Positions 26,450 through 35,918 of a stretch of 64,000 nt of DNA are shown piece after piece. Under the pieces are notes generated by a model. It had not been told where the DNA came from and searched no databases. It saw nothing but the letters and a program-made list of their open reading frames with translations. The position numbers were made by a program, and so were the translations under genes. How positions within the stretch are numbered: position 1 is the stretch's first letter; every line of letters starts with the position of its first letter. This DNA is from an uncultured Flavobacteriaceae bacterium (GTDB taxonomy: Bacteria > Bacteroidota > Bacteroidia > Flavobacteriales > Flavobacteriaceae): the NCBI GenBank assembly GCA_947493175.1, contig CANLQD010000005.1, positions 186,001 through 250,000 on the forward strand, written 5' to 3'.

Positions 26450-28216
26450 ATGACCGAACCATTTCATTCAAAGACAGATACCATTGCGATAAGACAACAT
26501 CCTGTGATGGCAGAAAGCAGTCTATATGCCATATCGGAAGAAGAAAACCTATCTATATACAGGTTTGAACTATCCCCGGAAAAGGAAATGGTACCAAAAC
26601 CTGTTTTATTGGAATGGCAGTTTCCAGGAGCCGGTGTCGCAGGCGTTTGGAAACCCACGGCAGATTTTTCAAAAAGAATCGAGGCCGACTGGGAACTGAA
26701 AAGCCATGAATCGCGCATCTCGATCGATGCCCCTGTATTGGCCCTTTTCAGAGCAGATGACGAAAATGCACTTTGCTTTTCCTGCTCCAATGCCATTAAC
26801 CGAATCGAAATGGCTTCCAGATACCGGGAAGAAGACAACACCTTTTATTGCCAAATAGTCCTTTTTACCGAATGTAGGTACCCCATAAAAGACTTCAGTG
26901 TAGATATTCGAATAGATACTAGAAAAATACCCTTTTCAGAAGCCTTGCGACAGACTGCTGCTTGGTGGGAAACCTTTGACAACCTGACCCCGATTTATGT
27001 ACCATTGATAGCAAAACGCCCCTTGTACTCCACTTGGTATCAATTTCACCAAAACTTAGAGGAGTTGAAACTACTGGAAGAATGTCGGTTGGCGAAAGAA
27101 ATGGGGTTCGAATCGATTATTATTGACGATGGCTGGCAAACCAAGGACACCAACAGGGGATATGATTACACCGGGGATTGGCAACCTGAACGCTTTGAAG
27201 ATTTTGGCGGCTTGATTAAAAAAATCCAGGATATCGGAATCAAGGTCGGGATATGGTATTCCGTTCCTTTCTGTGGAAAGAAATCCAAAGCTTATCAACG
27301 TTTCAAGGGAAAGTTTTTAACCGAAAAACATCGTTGGGCGCCTGTTTTCGACCCCCGCTTTCCCGAGGTCCGAGACTACCTGACAAGCACCTATATCAAT
27401 GCGGTAAAAGACTGGAATTTAGATGGCTTAAAGCTCGATTTCATAGATGACTTCAAAAACTATCCTGAAACCAGTTTTGAATATGATGGCAAAGATACCC
27501 TAAGTATCAATGGGGCGGTCGATTTACTGCTCACACAAGTTACACGGGAACTTCAAAAAATAAACCCTGATATCTTTATTGAATTCCGTCAGAAGTACAC
27601 CGGACCTGCCATGCGAAAATATGGAAATATGCTCCGAGCTTTTGATTGCCCCGGTGATTATACCATGAATAGGGTACGGATAGCGGATATTAAATTATTG
27701 GCAGGCGAAACAGCGGTACACGCCGATATGGTCAAATGGCATTCCAATGAATCTGTTGAAGTAGCGGCCCTTCACTACATGAATACCCTTTTTGGTGTAC
27801 CACAACTTTCGGTACGATTAGCAAAGGCACCCCCGGCCCATTTGACCATGATTCAATTTTACACCAGCTATTGGAAAGCTAATTCAGAGACACTATTATC
27901 TAGCAACTATTCACCAAAATTGCCATTGGAAAACTATCCGATACAGTACGCTAAAAAAAACAACAAGATTATTGTCGGGCTTCATTCGGACCAAGTAGTC
28001 TTTATAGATGAAAACGTATCCTTTATAGATATTTTGAATGCCAAACCAAGCGTTAAGGTCTTGATCGATATACAGGTAGGGCTCGCCCCATCTGAATGTA
28101 CTATATATAATTGCAAGGGAGAGATTGTCAATCAGGAAACGATTGTTATCAGAGAAGGTCTCAACTCCTTTCATGTGCCCATTGGTGGGCTGTTGCAATT
28201 GAAAACGACAAATTAG
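26450..28216 (+). CDS. GH36-type alpha-galactosidase
   Basis: 588 residues with no signal peptide, so probably cytoplasmic. The barrel motifs are IIIDDGWQ, DLKDFG-like segments around ERFEDFGGLIKKI and GLKLDFID, whose aspartate is the expected nucleophile. The length is shorter than full GH36 enzymes (about 700), mainly in the N-terminal beta-domain. It would release galactose from melibiose or raffinose-type sugars imported by SusCD, feeding GalK. Activity on another alpha-linked hexose cannot be excluded. Confidence 0.85.
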   Translation: MTEPFHSKTDTIAIRQHPVMAESSLYAISEEENLSIYRFELSPEKEMVPKPVLLEWQFPGAGVAGVWKPTADFSKRIEADWELKSHESRISIDAPVLALFRADDENALCFSCSNAINRIEMASRYREEDNTFYCQIVLFTECRYPIKDFSVDIRIDTRKIPFSEALRQTAAWWETFDNLTPIYVPLIAKRPLYSTWYQFHQNLEELKLLEECRLAKEMGFESIIIDDGWQTKDTNRGYDYTGDWQPERFEDFGGLIKKIQDIGIKVGIWYSVPFCGKKSKAYQRFKGKFLTEKHRWAPVFDPRFPEVRDYLTSTYINAVKDWNLDGLKLDFIDDFKNYPETSFEYDGKDTLSINGAVDLLLTQVTRELQKINPDIFIEFRQKYTGPAMRKYGNMLRAFDCPGDYTMNRVRIADIKLLAGETAVHADMVKWHSNESVEVAALHYMNTLFGVPQLSVRLAKAPPAHLTMIQFYTSYWKANSETLLSSNYSPKLPLENYPIQYAKKNNKIIVGLHSDQVVFIDENVSFIDILNAKPSVKVLIDIQVGLAPSECTIYNCKGEIVNQETIVIREGLNSFHVPIGGLLQLKTTN

Positions 28217-28255
28217 ACACAACCCTTTTAATGTAGCTCTAATAAAGTTGATGTA

Positions 28256-29014
28256 TTACAACAAATTATTGTCTCTCGCGTATGCAATGGCCTCACTAAT
28301 ATTTGGAACATCCATTTTTTCAAACATTTTCTTTCTATGAAACTTTATGGTATCGGGCGCAACAAACAGTTTTTCCGCAATTTCTTTTATTGAATAGCCC
28401 CTTATAGAAAATTGCAGCACTTCTCTTTCCCTATCTGTCAATACTTTTTTTTCGAGGGTTTTCCAACAGTTGGCCTTTAAGTCATATCGATAAGCTTCAT
28501 TACAACCATTCTTGTGTATTGTAATGTTTCCCGACTTTTGCCTAGAAGAAAGGGAAACGATACAAATGGCCTTCCATATTTTTCCTTTCGAATTCAAAAA
28601 AATCGGTGTCAATTTTTGATGGATCAAAATAATTCTATCCTCCTTGGTCCTCAATTGAAAGTCGTAAGAAATAGAATAGCTCTTTCTTTCCTCCAGCGGT
28701 ATACGTTCAAAATAATCAAAACCAGCCGAATTAATTTTCAGTAATAATTGCAAATCCTCCTGAGGTACATATTTAAAATAAAAATCATACCCCATTTCCA
28801 AAACTTCCTCTGGCGAATGACCATTTAAAAATACGGGATTGTCAGAAACATATTCAAACCCCTTCTTTTGGTAATCTATGACGTAAACACTCTGATTGGT
28901 AATTCTTGAAAAAGCCTTTATTACTTCAATATAGTCTGAAGTCTGGAATGTGTCTTCTACCGTTACCTTATTAACCGTGTTATTTGTAGAAAAGAAAGCG
29001 TTTAAATCTGCCAT
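28256..29014 (-). CDS. LuxR-type regulator with PAS-like sensor domain
   Basis: 252 residues. Residues about 35-165 resemble a PAS fold (YVIDYQKKGFEYVSDNPVFL, then YDFQLRTKEDRIILIHQKLT). The C-terminus is a LuxR helix-turn-helix: LTDREREVLQFSIRGYSIKE and DTIKFHRKKMFEKM. It stands alone on the minus strand, convergent with the alpha-galactosidase. Signal and targets are unknown. Confidence 0.83.
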   Translation of the reverse strand: MADLNAFFSTNNTVNKVTVEDTFQTSDYIEVIKAFSRITNQSVYVIDYQKKGFEYVSDNPVFLNGHSPEEVLEMGYDFYFKYVPQEDLQLLLKINSAGFDYFERIPLEERKSYSISYDFQLRTKEDRIILIHQKLTPIFLNSKGKIWKAICIVSLSSRQKSGNITIHKNGCNEAYRYDLKANCWKTLEKKVLTDREREVLQFSIRGYSIKEIAEKLFVAPDTIKFHRKKMFEKMDVPNISEAIAYARDNNLL

Positions 29015-29094
29015 TAAGCATTGGTTTACATAAAGAAGAATGAAAAGGTCGTAAAACTACTCCCAAGGGTAGCGGCTCACAAGTTCAAGGATCG

Positions 29095-29102
29095 TACATT
29101 TG
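29095..29102 (+). promoter_or_regulatory. -7 promoter element
   Basis: TACATTTG matches TAnnTTTG and lies 19 bases before the ATG at 29121. It overlaps the possible TTG start at 29100, which supports the later start. Confidence 0.4.
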
Positions 29103-29120
29103 AAACGAAAAAAAACCGAT

Positions 29121-29573
29121 ATGATCAAACTTGTTTACACCATACTTCTTTTCCTTTTACATCTGTATACTGCCAACTCCCAGGAAAAGCAAATAACCCA
29201 ATATAAAATTAAAGAAGATTTAGATAAAACTATAAGCGACGTTACACAAAATTATGGGTATCTGCAAGAAAAGAATGTAGATTTAGACTGTATTAGGACA
29301 TATGATGCCAATGAAATAGAAAATGTTGAAAATCAGGAACAAGCCGTCCTATTTTTCGGGTATTTACTTCATGAATTTTATGACAGTCATCGTACCTTAG
29401 GAACAAATACAAATTCTCCCTGCGGCCTATTTGCCCCAATCTACGAAAAAGTAATAAATGGTAAACCCATCATCTCAAATGTTCGGCAAACTCAAACCAA
29501 AGAACTGAATCAAGACGTTATTGGCACTGAGATGCTGGCATTCGATCATGTTTACTTCAAAAAAGTGATATAA
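29121..29573 (+). pseudogene. N-terminal fragment of an S41-type (tail-specific) peptidase
   Basis: 150 residues with a signal peptide (MIKLVYTILLFLLHLYTANS). The segment VTQNYGYLQEKNVDLDCI and YLLHEFYDSHRTLGTN resemble the N-terminal part of Bacteroidota S41 proteases, and IISNVRQTQTKELNQDVIG their PDZ-like region. The catalytic serine-lysine domain is absent and the frame stops 19 bases before the next gene. I therefore read it as a truncated, probably inactive gene; a short secreted protein is the alternative. Confidence 0.5.
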
Positions 29574-29592
29574 GACTTTCCAAAGAATCGTT

Positions 29593-31242
29593 ATGAATAA
29601 ATTGGAATATTTACTTCTCAGCCTAATCCTTAGTCTTTTACCAAGCTTTACAATTTCCCAAAGTGTTGAATCTGAGATTGACAAACTGTACCACGTCAAC
29701 GAAAACGAACCAGGATTTTCAGTAGCCGTATTTCAAGGGAATGAAATCATCTTAGAGAAACAATATGGCAGTGCAAATCTGGGCTATGGCATTCCTGTTA
29801 CGGAAGAAACTATTTTTGATATTGGTTCTATAGGAAAACAATTTACGGCAGCGGCTATACTTTTGTTGGAAGAAGAAGGTAAACTTTCGATCAAGGACCC
29901 GGCTTATACATATATCGAAACGCTTCCGCGCTATGCCAAGGGAAACCCTACTATTGAGCAGCTGTTAAATCAAACCAGTGGCATTAAGGAAGTTGATCCT
30001 TTTTTGGGCGTTTTGGACCTTCACCCCCATGATTACATCAGTCAATCCCAATTAATCAATATTGCTACCAAAGTCGATGAACTGCTTTTCGCTCCGGGCG
30101 AATATTTCTATTACACGAATGTAAACTACATATTGCTTGCTTCGATAGTTGAAAAAGTGACGGGAACTTCCTATAACAACTACTTGCAAGAAAGGATATT
30201 TGATCCGCTACAGATGAAACATACCGTTGTGGACAATAAAGCCTATGAGGTGATAAAAAATAGAGCGATAGGATACACAAAGGAGGAGGGTACGTTTTAT
30301 AAATCGCACCGCCACTCTTTAATGTTTGTGGGTGATGGGCAAATATTGACCAACGCTTCAGATATGTTTAATTGGCATCAAGGTATTAAAAATGCAACCA
30401 TTGGGACGGCCGAACTATGGAAAAAAATGCACACAAAAGCCACATTAAATGATGGAACACGCATCAATTACGGCCTAGGGGTAGAATTTGAGAACCACAA
30501 TGGTCACGAAGCGATGGGTTTTGACGGTATGATCATCAGTGGATTTGTTTCGAAATATCTATATTTCCCAAATCTGGATATTGCGTTTTTCACCACACAA
30601 AACACCTTCAGTTGGGATTTTAGAGAACGTTTTTTTCAACTTGTAGACTTATATGTGCCTGCAAGACCTTCAAATGATAAGCCCTCAAAATACAAGAAAA
30701 TAGCACTTTCAAACAATGAGCTAAAAAAGTACGAAGGAAACTACTTGTATTACTATAATGATGAAGACAGAAAAGCAAATTCCATAAAACTGAAAAATAA
30801 TCGACTTATGGTGCTTACCCTGCAAGGAGATGAAATCGCAAAGTTGATTCCAATCGGAGATCATAAATTTTTATTCGGGGAGGAGGGAAATGCCATTTTG
30901 GAATTCAACATCGATGGAAACCAAAAACAATATACCTATGATGATCTTGAAAGTAAAAAACCTTGGCTTTTTAAAGAGTATGAGCCATATCATCATACCA
31001 AAGAGGAACTGAAAGAGTACGAAGGGCATTATCTTAATAAAGATTTCCAAGTGAGCAAGCACCTTCAAATCGAAAAGGGACGGCTCTATTATCATTACAG
31101 AAATGGTGCATGGAAAGATGAAATGTCGTCACTTGGTAAAGACTTGTTAGAAATACCAATAAGCCCTGTCCTATTTATTCGAAATGAAAACAATGAAATT
31201 ATCGGTTTCAACCTTATGGGGTTGCTTTTTAAAAAGATGTAA
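29593..31242 (+). CDS. Secreted beta-lactamase-family serine hydrolase with C-terminal domain
   Basis: 549 residues; signal peptide ending near PSFTIS. Serine motif SIGKQ near residue 80 and YTN near 175 mark the class C beta-lactamase/esterase fold. The C-terminal about 180 residues contain two related units (ELKKYEGNYLYYY and ELKEYEGHYLNKD), like the small beta-barrel repeats of this family. Probably a periplasmic peptidase or esterase. It follows the truncated protease gene by 19 bases. Confidence 0.82.
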   Translation: MNKLEYLLLSLILSLLPSFTISQSVESEIDKLYHVNENEPGFSVAVFQGNEIILEKQYGSANLGYGIPVTEETIFDIGSIGKQFTAAAILLLEEEGKLSIKDPAYTYIETLPRYAKGNPTIEQLLNQTSGIKEVDPFLGVLDLHPHDYISQSQLINIATKVDELLFAPGEYFYYTNVNYILLASIVEKVTGTSYNNYLQERIFDPLQMKHTVVDNKAYEVIKNRAIGYTKEEGTFYKSHRHSLMFVGDGQILTNASDMFNWHQGIKNATIGTAELWKKMHTKATLNDGTRINYGLGVEFENHNGHEAMGFDGMIISGFVSKYLYFPNLDIAFFTTQNTFSWDFRERFFQLVDLYVPARPSNDKPSKYKKIALSNNELKKYEGNYLYYYNDEDRKANSIKLKNNRLMVLTLQGDEIAKLIPIGDHKFLFGEEGNAILEFNIDGNQKQYTYDDLESKKPWLFKEYEPYHHTKEELKEYEGHYLNKDFQVSKHLQIEKGRLYYHYRNGAWKDEMSSLGKDLLEIPISPVLFIRNENNEIIGFNLMGLLFKKM

Positions 31243-31353
31243 TGCCCGGCAGATGCGAAGTTGATATTTTTTACATCGTTTATTCGGATGAATTGTAAGT
31301 ACCGCTAAAAATAAGACCATTCCAGGTCATACAAATTCAATTATTTTTTAAAA

Positions 31354-31366
31354 TCCCGAAACGGGA
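31354..31366 (-). terminator. Weak hairpin, possible terminator
   Basis: TCCCG/CGGGA with a 3-base loop, flanked by A/T runs, lies 109 bases beyond the stop of the minus-strand gene at 31475. The 5-base stem is short. Confidence 0.3.
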
Positions 31367-31474
31367 AAAAGGAAAAAAGATAGCATAAAATTTTTCATAG
31401 AATCGGTTTTGCGATGTCTTAACCAATTACAAATACAGCTCAAGTTCAACAAAGTATAATGCTGGATCTTGCGC

Positions 31475-33511
31475 TTATTGACTAAAGTCAACTTTACCCG
31501 TTATCAAAAATTGTTCCAGCGCTTTGTATGCCAATTCTCCTCCGGTATTACCGTTTGTAAAAATCACAAACCCTTTTCCCAGACCTTCATATACTTTGAA
31601 TTCACATTTAAAATCGCCGTTATTCCCGCCGTGACCAAAAGTAGTTCCATAGGGTGTCTTTTCTATTTGAACACCCAGGCCAAAGAAGCTCTTCCAATCT
31701 TCAGATTTCATTTCCTCATATTTATCCGTGACGGTATGCTTGTAAAACATATCGCTGTAGGTCTTTTCCTTTAATCCCTTTTTTTTTAATAAGGCAATTG
31801 CAAAATCGGAAAAAGATTTGGCTTCCGTATGCATACTCCAAGCCATCCCTGCCTTATTAGGCAGCGACACTTTATGCGGATAGTTATCATCGTGGCCGTG
31901 TGCAACTACCTTGAAAAGGTGGTCGCTTTTTTCGAAAAAAACATTCTTTAATTCCAGTGGTCGAATCACTTCCTCGTTCAAAGTCTTTACAATTTCTTTA
32001 GATGTAATATGCTCGACCACTCTTTTCAAGTACTCAAATCCTTCACCTGAATACCCAAATTCGGTTCCAGGCTCGAAAAGCAGTTCCATTTTTCCCGAGC
32101 GCCAGTTGGGGAAACCCGTTTTATGGCTTAGAACCATACGGGCGGTAATTTTCTTATAACGTTCATCATATTCAATTTCTTCGAATGGCAAGTACTCATG
32201 CAATGGTCTGTCCAGATCTATAATTTCTCTTTCGGCAAGTCGCATCACCGTAAAAGCAAAAACGGGTTTGGTAATCGAAGCAGCCTCAAAAATGGTCTCC
32301 GAGGTAACGGGTTCTTGGGTATAGGTGTTCTGAACCCCATAGGTACTGTGGTAACTCATCTTACCGTCCTCAATGATGGCCAGCGATACTCCCGGTATAT
32401 CATAAAAATCGATATACGCATTTATGAAAGTATCTATTTGGTCATACTTATCGGTAGGATCCGTTAACAAAATACCTTTATCAAGGATCAAATCCAGCGG
32501 CTTTTCAACTTCAATTTCTAAATCTGCTACTAGCGTTTCATTGGGCTTCACTTTCACATGAATCGGATTCTTTTTAACCTTGTACTGCTGATCATCACCG
32601 TTGTAAATACCCCATTCCGGAACAATGGCATAGGTTCCTTTAGGGAGGCTTACTTCATAATACCCTGTAGTGTCTACATCTTGCCTAACCCAATATGAAG
32701 GATGCAGATCTGATGAAACCCTAATCTTGTTTATGGGTAGGCCCAACGAATCTTTTTCCCATTTTAGGTGTCCCTTGATAGTTCCTATCCCGATAGGCTC
32801 TTTTGCCAATAATACATTTCCAAGTTTAAAGGGCACATTGGTTTTACCGTCTGATTTTCTCCAAGAAATACGGGTTAGGTCATCTTCAAGATTCGGATGA
32901 TCAACATCATAGATCATAAAGTCTAGCCCCAACATTTTTCCTGCGTCTATGGGTTCATCGAATCCTATTTTGGCCTCATAGATTGTTATGTTTTCTCCCC
33001 TTTTTGACGCTACTTCGACATCGTCCCAATTTGCATTTCTGGCAAACAGGTCCCAACTTGTGCTTGCATCGTCTACATCTTTATACAACTCGTTAAAACT
33101 ATACACATTAACCCCTGACCCATTGGGTGAATGGGTTTTGTCCAAGTAAATCAAGCATTGATCCTGAGTATCCGATAATGATGCGGCGCTATTATCTAAC
33201 TGATGATCATCGTCTGTAACGATTACTGCTATGTAAACCGACCTTTCTTTTTCAGCAAAACCAACTTTAAAAACAGCACTCAGATCATCTGGGCTATCCA
33301 TCTTGTTTTCCAGTAGCGCATCAATGGTATATTCAGGGATAGTCGTATCCCAATCTTCTATTTCTCCATCAACTGTGATATTGGAAACGGGATAGGCAAC
33401 ACTAAGGGGCACAGAATTTTTATTGTCATCAATTGCCGTGAATTGCTTTTCGGTTTTACAGTTCAGAAGGATCAAAGCGAGGAGTACAAAAAATAGCAGC
33501 TTAAAGTTCAT
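31475..33511 (-). CDS. Lipoprotein with CBM9-like and beta-lactamase-family domains
   Basis: I start at 33511 (MNFKLLFFVLLALILLNC), giving a lipobox LLNC; an ATG 51 bases earlier is less likely. Order: a CBM9-like beta-sandwich near residues 30-230 (VDGEIEDW, YIAVIVTDDD), a small carboxypeptidase-like beta-domain near 240-330, then a serine hydrolase domain with SITK, YSG and HGG motifs. The combination suggests a surface enzyme that docks on glycan or cell-wall material while cleaving an ester or peptide; this is inference. Confidence 0.8.
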   Translation of the reverse strand: MNFKLLFFVLLALILLNCKTEKQFTAIDDNKNSVPLSVAYPVSNITVDGEIEDWDTTIPEYTIDALLENKMDSPDDLSAVFKVGFAEKERSVYIAVIVTDDDHQLDNSAASLSDTQDQCLIYLDKTHSPNGSGVNVYSFNELYKDVDDASTSWDLFARNANWDDVEVASKRGENITIYEAKIGFDEPIDAGKMLGLDFMIYDVDHPNLEDDLTRISWRKSDGKTNVPFKLGNVLLAKEPIGIGTIKGHLKWEKDSLGLPINKIRVSSDLHPSYWVRQDVDTTGYYEVSLPKGTYAIVPEWGIYNGDDQQYKVKKNPIHVKVKPNETLVADLEIEVEKPLDLILDKGILLTDPTDKYDQIDTFINAYIDFYDIPGVSLAIIEDGKMSYHSTYGVQNTYTQEPVTSETIFEAASITKPVFAFTVMRLAEREIIDLDRPLHEYLPFEEIEYDERYKKITARMVLSHKTGFPNWRSGKMELLFEPGTEFGYSGEGFEYLKRVVEHITSKEIVKTLNEEVIRPLELKNVFFEKSDHLFKVVAHGHDDNYPHKVSLPNKAGMAWSMHTEAKSFSDFAIALLKKKGLKEKTYSDMFYKHTVTDKYEEMKSEDWKSFFGLGVQIEKTPYGTTFGHGGNNGDFKCEFKVYEGLGKGFVIFTNGNTGGELAYKALEQFLITGKVDFSQ

Positions 33512-33746
33512 TTGATTTATCGGGTTTAAAGATTCGGTAGCAATATATTGATGAATACACAAAACTTCAATGCCAGTTCGGCAGACGTAACCCCATTTTT
33601 AGCCTTGGAATCAAAAGTTCCTTGCTGGCATAAGAGACAGGGGCAACCGAAAGTTCGGAAAACCTGCCCAATGTATAACAATAACGGAGCAGCATACTTC
33701 GTCCATTTTCAAAATCCTAAAAGTTTGTTAAACATCAAATTTATTT
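33512..33746. other. Divergent intergenic region
   Basis: Gap between the minus-strand lipoprotein and the operators of the dehydrogenase. I see no gene in it. Confidence 0.45.
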
Positions 33747-33797
33747 TAGAACAATCGTTCTATTATTTTATGTTTGCATACTAGAACGATTGTTCTA
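33747..33797 (+). promoter_or_regulatory. Twin TetR operators flanking a promoter
   Basis: TAGAACAATCGTTCTA (33747-33762) and its exact reverse complement TAGAACGATTGTTCTA (33782-33797) lie 35 bases apart with the -7 match TATGTTTG (33769-33776) between them. A related dyad precedes the TetR gene at 35268. The arrangement should give tight repression of the dehydrogenase gene. Confidence 0.75.
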
Positions 33798-33816
33798 AAA
33801 AATAATAATCCAGTAA

Positions 33817-34587
33817 ATGACAAGTAAAATGAGTAAATTAAATGGAAAAGTTGCCGTTGTAACCGGAGGAAACAGTGGTATAGGTTATGCATCCGCGCAA
33901 GAATTAAAAGCAAATGGTGCAAACGTTATTATTACAGGCAGGTCTGCTGAAAAAGTCGATAATGCTGCAAAAGAACTTGGCGTAAAAGGTATTGTCGCAG
34001 ACGTAAGTGATCTGGCTGCCATAGACAGTTTGGTAGCACAAGTAAAAGAAGAATTTGGCAAATTAGATATTCTCTTTGTCAATGCAGGTATATTTCAACC
34101 GGCCCCGGTAGGCCAAATAAGCGAAGAAATGTTCGACCATCAAATGGGCATCAACTTTAAAGGTGCTTTATTTACCACAGAAAAGTTCTTACCTATTCTT
34201 AACGAAGGTGCATCGATCATTAATCTGTCTTCAGTAAATGCCTATACGGGTATGCCTAACACAGCGGTATATGCAGCATCCAAGGCTGCTTTAAACTCTT
34301 ACACAAGAACGGCTGCAACAGAATTAGCACCGAAGAAAATCAGGATCAACTCTGTAAATCCAGGACCGGTTTACACACCCATCTTTGGAAAAACCGGTAT
34401 GCCAGAAGAGCAATTAGGCGGATTCGCAGAAGCCATGCAAAACAGAATTCCCCTTAAACGTTTTGGGCAACCTGAAGATATAGCAAAGTTAGTGGGCTTT
34501 TTAGCCTCTGATGATGCATCGTTCATTACGGGAAGTGAGTATAACATTGATGGAGGAATCAATGTGAACCCTTTGTTGGTAGATTGA
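33817..34587 (+). CDS. Short-chain dehydrogenase/reductase (SDR)
   Basis: 256 residues (or 252 from the ATG at 33829). Classical SDR motifs: cofactor loop TGGNSGIG, NAG, catalytic serine in NLSSVNAY, and YAASK. The C-terminal GSEYNIDGG is typical of 3-oxoacyl-ACP-reductase-like SDRs. It uses NAD(P)H to reduce a carbonyl; in TetR-controlled loci such enzymes often detoxify quinones or aldehydes. Ends at a strong terminator. Confidence 0.9.
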   Translation: MTSKMSKLNGKVAVVTGGNSGIGYASAQELKANGANVIITGRSAEKVDNAAKELGVKGIVADVSDLAAIDSLVAQVKEEFGKLDILFVNAGIFQPAPVGQISEEMFDHQMGINFKGALFTTEKFLPILNEGASIINLSSVNAYTGMPNTAVYAASKAALNSYTRTAATELAPKKIRINSVNPGPVYTPIFGKTGMPEEQLGGFAEAMQNRIPLKRFGQPEDIAKLVGFLASDDASFITGSEYNIDGGINVNPLLVD

Positions 34588-34603
34588 TTCAATATGGTCT
34601 TTC

Positions 34604-34635
34604 AAAAAGGTTTCCGCTAAAGTGGAAACCTTTTT
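34604..34635 (+). terminator. Rho-independent terminator
   Basis: AAAAAGGTTTCC (34604-34615) and GGAAACCTTTTT (34624-34635) form a perfect 12-base stem with an 8-base loop and T-run. Confidence 0.9.
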
Positions 34636-34646
34636 AAAAATAAAAA

Positions 34647-35261
34647 ATGGAAGAATTCTGGAACGATCGATACCGAAAGAAGAGCTACGCCTATGGGAAA
34701 AGGCCAAACGCTTTTTTCAAGAAACAACTAGATAATCTGGCTGCTGGCAAAATTTTGTTGCCAGCTGACGGTGAGGGAAGAAATTCGGTATACGCCGCTA
34801 CACAAAGTTGGGATGTGTATGCAAACGATTTAAGTATCGAAGGCAAGTTGAAGGCATCTAAATTAGCAAAGGCCAGCCAAACAACCATACACTTCGAAGT
34901 TGGAGATTTTGGTGAACTCACATACCCTAAAGGTATGTTTGATACTATTGCCTTGATCTATGCGCATTTCCCGGCAGAACTAAAATCAACCTATCATAAA
35001 AAAGCAGCTAGTTACTTAAAAATAGGTGGACACCTCATCTTCGAAGCCTTCTCAAAAAACCATCTAAACTACAATACTATAAATCCAAAAGTAGGAGGGC
35101 CAAAAAATGCCCCAATGCTTTTTTCGATAGCAGAATTGAAAACCGACTTTATGAACTATGAGTTCAAAATCATGAAAGAGAGCGTTATAGATCTCCATGA
35201 AGGTGATTATCATATTGGAAAAGGAGCCGTTATACGTTGCGTTGGGAAGAAAATATCATAA
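34647..35261 (+). CDS. Class I SAM-dependent methyltransferase (TehB/thiopurine-type)
   Basis: 204 residues. WNDRY near the start, the SAM loop LPADGEGRNSVYAA (variant of GxGxG), VYANDLSIEG (motif II) and FDTIALIYAHF match small methyltransferases related to tellurite resistance TehB. Substrate unknown. It starts 12 bases after the terminator and lies between the SDR and TetR genes, so it may be part of the same stress response through partial read-through. Confidence 0.8.
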   Translation: MEEFWNDRYRKKSYAYGKRPNAFFKKQLDNLAAGKILLPADGEGRNSVYAATQSWDVYANDLSIEGKLKASKLAKASQTTIHFEVGDFGELTYPKGMFDTIALIYAHFPAELKSTYHKKAASYLKIGGHLIFEAFSKNHLNYNTINPKVGGPKNAPMLFSIAELKTDFMNYEFKIMKESVIDLHEGDYHIGKGAVIRCVGKKIS

Positions 35262-35267
35262 AAGGGT

Positions 35268-35283
35268 TAGAACATTTATTCTA
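35268..35283 (+). promoter_or_regulatory. Candidate TetR autoregulatory operator
   Basis: TAGAACATTTATTCTA keeps the outer bases of the two operators at 33747 and 33782. It lies 35 bases before the TetR gene start and implies autoregulation. Confidence 0.55.
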
Positions 35284-35317
35284 AAAAATCTATTTTTAGA
35301 ATACCAAGAAATATGAA

Positions 35318-35899
35318 ATGCCAAGAGTTAAATCATTTGACGAGCAAGAAGTACTTTCCCTAGCAATGGAATTGTTTTGGAAAAAAGGATATGCGGCTAC
35401 CTCGATTCAAGACCTTGTAGACCACTTAAGATTAACTCGCGCTAGTATTTACAACGCTTATACAGATAAAGAAACGCTCTTCAAACGGGCATTTGACAAT
35501 TATATCGTTACAAATACAAAAGTAGTTATAGCGTTCCTTAAAACCCAATCGAACACTAAAGAAGGTTTTACAAAACTTCTTGAAATGGGAATAGAAGAAT
35601 CGGTTAATGATAAGGACAGAAAAGGTTGTTTTGTTGTTAACACGACGACGGAACTGATTCCCGGAGACCCAAAGATTTTAGAAGTGGTTTCAAAAAACAA
35701 AAAGGCGTTTGAAGCTATTTTTTATGATTTTCTCAAACAAGGAGAACAGAAAGGTGAATTTAAAAAAGGGAAAGACCTAAAAGCAATTGCTTCGCTTATT
35801 TTCACGATGTATAATGGATTGAGGGTTGTCGCAAAAATTAATCCGAATAAGAAAGAATTAATGTCATCGGTTCACTTGTTATTAAGGGTTTTAGACTAA
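35318..35899 (+). CDS. TetR/AcrR-family transcriptional repressor
   Basis: 193 residues. The N-terminal helix-turn-helix is clear (ALELFWKKGYAATSIQDLV-like: LAMELFWKKGYAATSIQDLV then LTRASIYNAYTDKETLF). The C-terminal half is a ligand-binding helical bundle of the TetR_C type used by YxaF/LmrA-like repressors. Operators in front of its own gene and of the SDR gene define its likely regulon. Confidence 0.88.
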   Translation: MPRVKSFDEQEVLSLAMELFWKKGYAATSIQDLVDHLRLTRASIYNAYTDKETLFKRAFDNYIVTNTKVVIAFLKTQSNTKEGFTKLLEMGIEESVNDKDRKGCFVVNTTTELIPGDPKILEVVSKNKKAFEAIFYDFLKQGEQKGEFKKGKDLKAIASLIFTMYNGLRVVAKINPNKKELMSSVHLLLRVLD

Positions 35900-35918
35900 T
35901 GTAAAAAGTAAACTCTCC

